The notes under the pieces are model-generated. The model was not told where the DNA came from. It did not search any database and saw only the letters and a program-made list of their open reading frames with translations. Of a stretch of DNA of 38,712 nucleotides, positions 35,337 through 38,712 are shown piece by piece. Position 1 is the first letter of the stretch; every line of letters begins with the position of its first letter. A program made the translations under genes and the position numbers. This DNA comes from Alphaproteobacteria bacterium (GTDB lineage: Bacteria > Pseudomonadota > Alphaproteobacteria > UBA7985 > JAUIBT01), in assembly GCA_030428565.1 (NCBI GenBank), contig JAUIDR010000001.1, forward strand, positions 146,431 through 185,142, given 5' to 3'.

Positions 35337-36149
35337 CTAGCCTTTCGTTCTTGAACGTTGGTGTAGTCGGGAAAATCTGCCCGGCGGCATTCCATATGCA
35401 CGGCAGAAAAAGCGCGTGAAGTGGGCTTGATCTGCAAAGCCAAGCTCATTGGCCACGCGTGCAATGGGAACGCCGAGTTTGAGCATTCGCCGCCCTTCAC
35501 GCAAGCGCACTTGGCGCTGCCAACGCGCCGATGGCAGGCCTGTCGCGCCCGAGAACATGCGCAACATTTGCGGCTTGCCTATGCCGATCTCGTTGGCTAA
35601 CTGATCAAGCGAGGGCGTTGCACCTAAGTCACTGAGCAAAAGCTCTTTTATTTGCCGAACGCGCCAGTCGTTGCATGTAGGAATAGCCTTCAAGTGCGCC
35701 ACATCGCGTGTCTGACTGCGGCTGCTTTGACGCTCAAAAGTCGGCAAGATCGCTTCGATGACCATTTCCTCCAAAAGCGAGCCATGGTCGTTGTTGAGAA
35801 CTGGGCTTATCAGACCCTGCATCGCTTTCAAAAGGCCTTTGTCAAAGACCACAGGCCGATCAAAATGCACCTGTTGGGAAGCGCCGAATTCTTGTTGCAA
35901 GTAGTCCGGCTGCAGGTAGACGCTGACCAATTGTGAGGTGCCTTCGCCCGACTGAATATCCGCCGGATTATACAAGGTCGTCGCTCCCTCTGGCGCAACG
36001 TGCGGCTTTCCGTTTAGCTGTAGCATTTCGTCGCCGATAACGTTGGCGCTGATGACAAACTCATCATGGCCGTGCGGTTCAAAGACCAAGTTGTCCCCGA
36101 TGATGACGGCAACTTCGATCCGATCGGTCACGATACGCCGTTGTTTCAC
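35337..36149 (-). CDS. AraC-family transcriptional regulator
   Basis: This 270-residue regulator has a cupin-like AraC-binding sensor domain (~15-150; FEPHGHDEFVISANVIGDEM). A C-terminal double helix-turn-helix follows (~180-265): LDQLANEIGIGKPQMLRMFS, ARWQRQVRLREGRRML and IARVANELGFADQAHFTRFF, ending FCRAYGMPPGRFSRL. The start is GTG 36149 because AGGAGG lies seven bases upstream; the frame extends to 36185 without support. Ligand and targets are unknown, but the gene directly downstream (34491-35279) is the obvious candidate. It is next to the left boundary of an integrated element. Confidence 0.9.
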   Translation of the reverse strand: MKQRRIVTDRIEVAVIIGDNLVFEPHGHDEFVISANVIGDEMLQLNGKPHVAPEGATTLYNPADIQSGEGTSQLVSVYLQPDYLQQEFGASQQVHFDRPVVFDKGLLKAMQGLISPVLNNDHGSLLEEMVIEAILPTFERQSSRSQTRDVAHLKAIPTCNDWRVRQIKELLLSDLGATPSLDQLANEIGIGKPQMLRMFSGATGLPSARWQRQVRLREGRRMLKLGVPIARVANELGFADQAHFTRFFCRAYGMPPGRFSRLHQRSRTKG

Positions 36150-36637
36150 CGGAAACCCTCCTCGTTCTGCTCGCGTGCAACCCACGCCTATCGCGAGTTC
36201 ACGATGCCCTAAGTAAAGTAACGTTCTAAAAACCCTACATCTAGATGCGCCGAGTGTTCAAAAACTTTGTACCACATTTAGTCTACATTGAGCACTCAGA
36301 TAAGAGTTGGGGCTCAAACTAACTGGCTGCAAAACGAGATTACGGCTGACGCGTTGAGGGCCGTTTACTTCTTATCAGGCACTACGAAGGGGTGAAGCAA
36401 TCCAAGCGGGCAAGCGTCAATATGCGCGAACAGACCCAACAGAGCCCAAATAGCGGGCGAAAGCACCGCTACATTTGCCAATCATGTTGTGATTTTCTTC
36501 AAAAATGGTGCTGCTGGGGAGCACTGAACATTCATTCATCAAGGCCCATCTGTATGCTTCTAATTTCTTATATTCATAAAAACCAATGCATTATTGTACT
36601 TGATTGCATTTCATCGTCTATATATATCCAATAATGT
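36150..36637. other. 488-base A+T-rich region at the left end of an integrated element
   Basis: No gene is supported; an 80-codon plus frame at 36392-36634 has Cys/Ile-rich content with no family sign or ribosome site. The last 120 bases are markedly A+T-rich, ending in TATATATCC before the integrase start. The near-palindrome GAGTGTTC (36252-36259) / GAGCACTC (36290-36297) is the only structured element seen. The chromosomal attachment junction should lie here, but no repeat partner is visible within the window. Confidence 0.45.
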
Positions 36638-37837
36638 ATGGTGGATGGAAAGGTGGATCAAATGCAAGCTCGCCACAAGCTAACCGCAGCCTTCATCAAA
36701 TCTGCACCACCCGGAAAACATTGCGATGGCGGGGGGCTATGGTTTGTCAAACGTAGGGACGGAGGCGGTCAGTGGGTCTTTCGCTACACGTGGGGGCAAC
36801 GCCGGCCAGAAATGGGATTGGGAAGCCAAGCTGACGTCACCTTAAAGCAGGCCAGGGAGAACGCAGCGAACGCGCGAGCTCTGTTAGCTCAGGGAAAGTC
36901 GCCGATCAAAGAGCGTGAGCGCAAAACAAGGGAAGCCAATCGCATTAGCATGACACTAGAAAATATCGCTGCGGGTGCCTTTGAGGCCAGGAAGGCAGAA
37001 CTGAAAGATGATGGCAAGGCCGGTCGTTGGTTCAGCCCTCTGGAACTTCACGTGCTGCCCAAGCTTGGAGGATTGCCAATTGAAGACATTGATCAACGAG
37101 ACCTAAGAGATGCGCTGGGCCCTATTTGGCATGACAAAGCAGCGACAGCAAAGAAGGCCCTGAACCGTCTTAGTATTGTTTTTAGGCACGCAGCCGCACT
37201 GGGGCTAGACGTTGACCTGCAAGCCACGGATAAGGCTAGAGCTTTGCTAGGAAAGCAGCGCCACGAAACCACCCATGTTCCGGCTATGCCCTGGCGCGAT
37301 GTGCCCGATTTCTATTCCAGCATTTCAGAGCCAATAGTAACCCACCTTGCACTCCGGCTTCTAATTCTAACGGGCTTGCGCTCGAAACCAATCCGCTTCT
37401 GTAGGCCTCAGGACATAGTCGCAGATATTTGGACTGTACCAGCCGCGGATATGAAAGGTCAAAAACACCGAACCCAAGAGTTTCGGGTGCCATTGTCAAA
37501 TGAGGCCCTACGCGTAATTGAACTGGCAAAACCTTTCGCACGAAATGGGTTTTTGTTCCCGTCCGCTAGAAAGGGCGTAATTTCTCACGCAACAATGTCC
37601 CGAATGATGGAGCGGCGAGGATTGTCCGCACGGCCACACGGCTTTCGTACAAGTCTCAGAACATGGCTTGCTGAAGAAACTGACGCTCCCCATGAGGTAG
37701 CAGAGACGGTACTCGGCCATACAGTCGATAGTGCTGTAGTTCGCGCCTATAGACGGACTGACTACATTGAGCAACGGCGCGTCCTGATGGAAAAATGGGC
37801 AGGGCATGTCGCGAGCGATGGTTTGGGCAGAACATGA
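36638..37837 (+). CDS. Tyrosine-type site-specific integrase
   Basis: This 399-residue integrase has an N-terminal arm-binding domain of the DUF4102 type (LTAAFIKSAPPGKHCDGGGL, then GQWVFRYTWGQRRPEMGLG). A core-binding domain (~105-205) and a complete catalytic domain follow. Catalytic residues are Arg248 (LTGLRSKPIR), Lys273 (ADMKGQKHR), His334 and Arg337 (RPHGFRTSLRTW), His361 (VLGH) and Tyr371 (VRAYRRTDY). It should integrate and excise the element that begins here. No tRNA adjoins it, so the target site is not obvious. Its stop overlaps the next start (ATGA at 37834), tying that gene to it. Confidence 0.94.
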   Translation: MVDGKVDQMQARHKLTAAFIKSAPPGKHCDGGGLWFVKRRDGGGQWVFRYTWGQRRPEMGLGSQADVTLKQARENAANARALLAQGKSPIKERERKTREANRISMTLENIAAGAFEARKAELKDDGKAGRWFSPLELHVLPKLGGLPIEDIDQRDLRDALGPIWHDKAATAKKALNRLSIVFRHAAALGLDVDLQATDKARALLGKQRHETTHVPAMPWRDVPDFYSSISEPIVTHLALRLLILTGLRSKPIRFCRPQDIVADIWTVPAADMKGQKHRTQEFRVPLSNEALRVIELAKPFARNGFLFPSARKGVISHATMSRMMERRGLSARPHGFRTSLRTWLAEETDAPHEVAETVLGHTVDSAVVRAYRRTDYIEQRRVLMEKWAGHVASDGLGRT

Positions 37838-38444
37838 AAAACCTAGGCGAGACGGAGAAGAACGCCCTAGTAGCTTTCATTGCCATGAAACTAATGCCTC
37901 TATTGTTTGGACCAAAAAATGACGGGAATTTCGCTAGTGCCCAAACAGCGAGTGAAAGGTTCAGGAAAATGCAGCTAGACGTTGGCGCTCTTGCCTCATT
38001 TGATGCAGATCTCGAAGGTCTGATTGGGGCGTCCGAAAACTCGATAGACGCGTATGACACCCTAAAATACGCAATTGGACAGCATTTAATACGGCGACCA
38101 ACCGAATTACTTCCATTTCTTGCTCATGCATGGCTTTCGTTATTTCTTCTGGGCGAAATTGTTGCACCTCCCCAAAGAAAACAAGGTCGCCCCAAAGAAA
38201 ACAAGGTCGCCCCAATGAAATCGGAAAGAAACTTATGATCTGGCGCATTCTGCTGAAGCTAAAAGAATTTGGTATCAACCCCACTAGGAACGACGCTACC
38301 GATGCGGCAACCAATCCTTCGGGCTGTGATCTCGTAGCCGAGGCACTTTCTCGACTTGGAGAAAAACCCAAAAGTTATGATGCTGTCAAGCGGATCTGGA
38401 ATGAGATACACAATGACACAAAAAGCAAAAGCGCCACGGGATAA
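37834..38444 (+). pseudogene. Unknown accessory gene split by a 20-bp tandem duplication
   Basis: As written there are two frames: 37834-38238 (134 residues, MKNLGETEKNALVAFI to SERNL) and 38235-38444 (69 residues, MIWRILLKLKEFG to SKSATG). Removing one copy of the 20-bp repeat at 38170-38209 joins them in one frame, reading QRKQGRPNEIGKKLMIWR across the junction, to give ~196 residues. The present ATGA overlap is then incidental. I do not recognise the family; the C-terminal part resembles small accessory proteins encoded beside integrases. The gene may be dead, or may switch if the repeat copy number changes. Confidence 0.7.
38170..38219. repeat. 20-bp tandem repeat x2 plus half copy, frame-breaking
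   Basis: A 20-bp unit beginning CCCCAAAGAAAA occurs at 38170-38189 and identically at 38190-38209, with a partial copy after. Because 20 is not a multiple of three, gain or loss of a unit changes the frame of the gene it sits in. Confidence 0.95.
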
Positions 38445-38455
38445 ACCGTTTTTAG

Positions 38456-38712
38456 CGGGCAGATCTGACAATTCATCGAGAGTTTCTGCCTGCTGATTTA
38501 CGGGACCCGTCGGATCGCATGTCTAGGCTGCGCACCTGTCAAGAGCGGCTCTTGCGCGAAGCGGACGAACAACGTGCCAGACAGCAGGCCAAAATCGAGG
38601 CACGAGCTGTCGAGGAAGCCGCGAGCGGCAAGAAAAAGCCTGGCCGCAAGCCAAAATTGCCTGACGACACCGTGACCGAGGATGCAAAGGCCAACGTGAC
38701 AGATCCGGACAG
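38456..38712 (+). pseudogene. IS1182-like transposase, 5'-truncated, continues past the window
   Basis: The plus frame is open from a stop at 38453 to the window edge. It encodes a middle section typical of IS1182-family transposases: RLRTCQERLLREADEQRARQ, an Ala/Lys-rich stretch, then GKKKPGRKPKLP and ANVTDPD, the approach to the conserved catalytic region. The ~200 N-terminal residues and left inverted repeat are missing: upstream of 38453 is unrelated sequence. So the element is truncated on its left, probably by deletion. Family is judged from the GRKPK...N.TDPD pattern only, and the rest lies outside the window. Confidence 0.65.

Noticed and set aside
36392-36634. 80-codon Cys/Ile-rich frame upstream of the integrase
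   Set aside because: Lies in A+T-rich non-coding sequence, lacks a ribosome site and resembles no family.
38412-38494. 27-codon frame starting ATGACACAAAAAGC
   Set aside because: It overlaps the previous gene by 33 bases and runs into the transposase remnant in another frame. It may be the stub of a truncated gene but is too short to call.
1-38712. CRISPR arrays, rRNA genes or known riboswitches
   Set aside because: No regularly spaced repeats, rRNA-like sequence or recognisable aptamer was seen; all repeats found are direct tandem copies without spacers.

Overview
The window is chromosomal DNA from an alphaproteobacterium, probably Rhodospirillales-like, although the genus cannot be named from sequence alone. 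The evidence is gene order and protein features: a fabD-fabG-acpP-fabF-mltG block, rpsF-rpsR-rplI with charged C-terminal tails, and rpoZ-rsh-acpS-lepB-rnc-era with a single bifunctional Rsh protein. The core is moderately G+C-rich. Most genes are housekeeping; accessory DNA lies at about 7-11.2 kb and from about 36.2 kb to the right edge.

Layout. (1) 1-4.3 kb, minus strand: fatty-acid synthesis (fabD, fabG, acpP, fabF), then mltG, cut by the left edge. (2) 4.6-5.96 kb, plus strand: ribosomal proteins S6, S18 and L9 with a strong terminator. (3) 6.0-11.2 kb: an exported metallo-beta-lactamase-fold protein lacking two metal-ligand histidines, a Tat-exported cyclase-family protein, and a secreted protein with an AbfB-like domain and Trp/Cys repeats. 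It ends with a tyrosine-integrase C-terminal remnant just beyond the 3' end of tRNA-Arg(UCU), which suggests a decayed element integrated at that tRNA. (4) 11.4-17.3 kb: an aldehyde dehydrogenase divergent from a TetR regulator with a candidate operator between them, tRNA-Gly(GCC), a ProX-type tRNA deacylase, a thioredoxin-TPR protein (CnoX type), a LON-domain protein and a Trm112-type protein. (5) 17.4-24.8 kb, minus strand: era, rnc, lepB, acpS, rsh, rpoZ, folK. (6) 24.8-26.7 kb: a NYN-domain protein and a porin, convergent on a bidirectional terminator. (7) 27.1-31.5 kb: a tightly coupled four-gene operon (UDP-glucuronate decarboxylase, polyprenyl-phosphate-type glycosyltransferase, two membrane proteins) that looks like a lipid-linked pentose pathway. 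(8) 31.6-36.2 kb: tRNA-Asn(GUU), a membrane-anchored LuxR-type regulator with two good start sites, an Asp/His-rich PepSY-like exported protein, an exported rhodanese, an unknown protein and an AraC regulator. (9) 36.6-38.7 kb: the left end of an integrative element, with a complete tyrosine integrase, a gene split by a 20-bp tandem duplication, and a truncated transposase running off the window.

A theme across the window is short tandem duplication (5, 12, 13, 14, 20 and 24 bp units, 2-7 copies), mostly between genes or at gene ends. One of these copies breaks a reading frame. No CRISPR array, rRNA or clear riboswitch was seen. All family assignments come from motifs read by eye; no database search was run.
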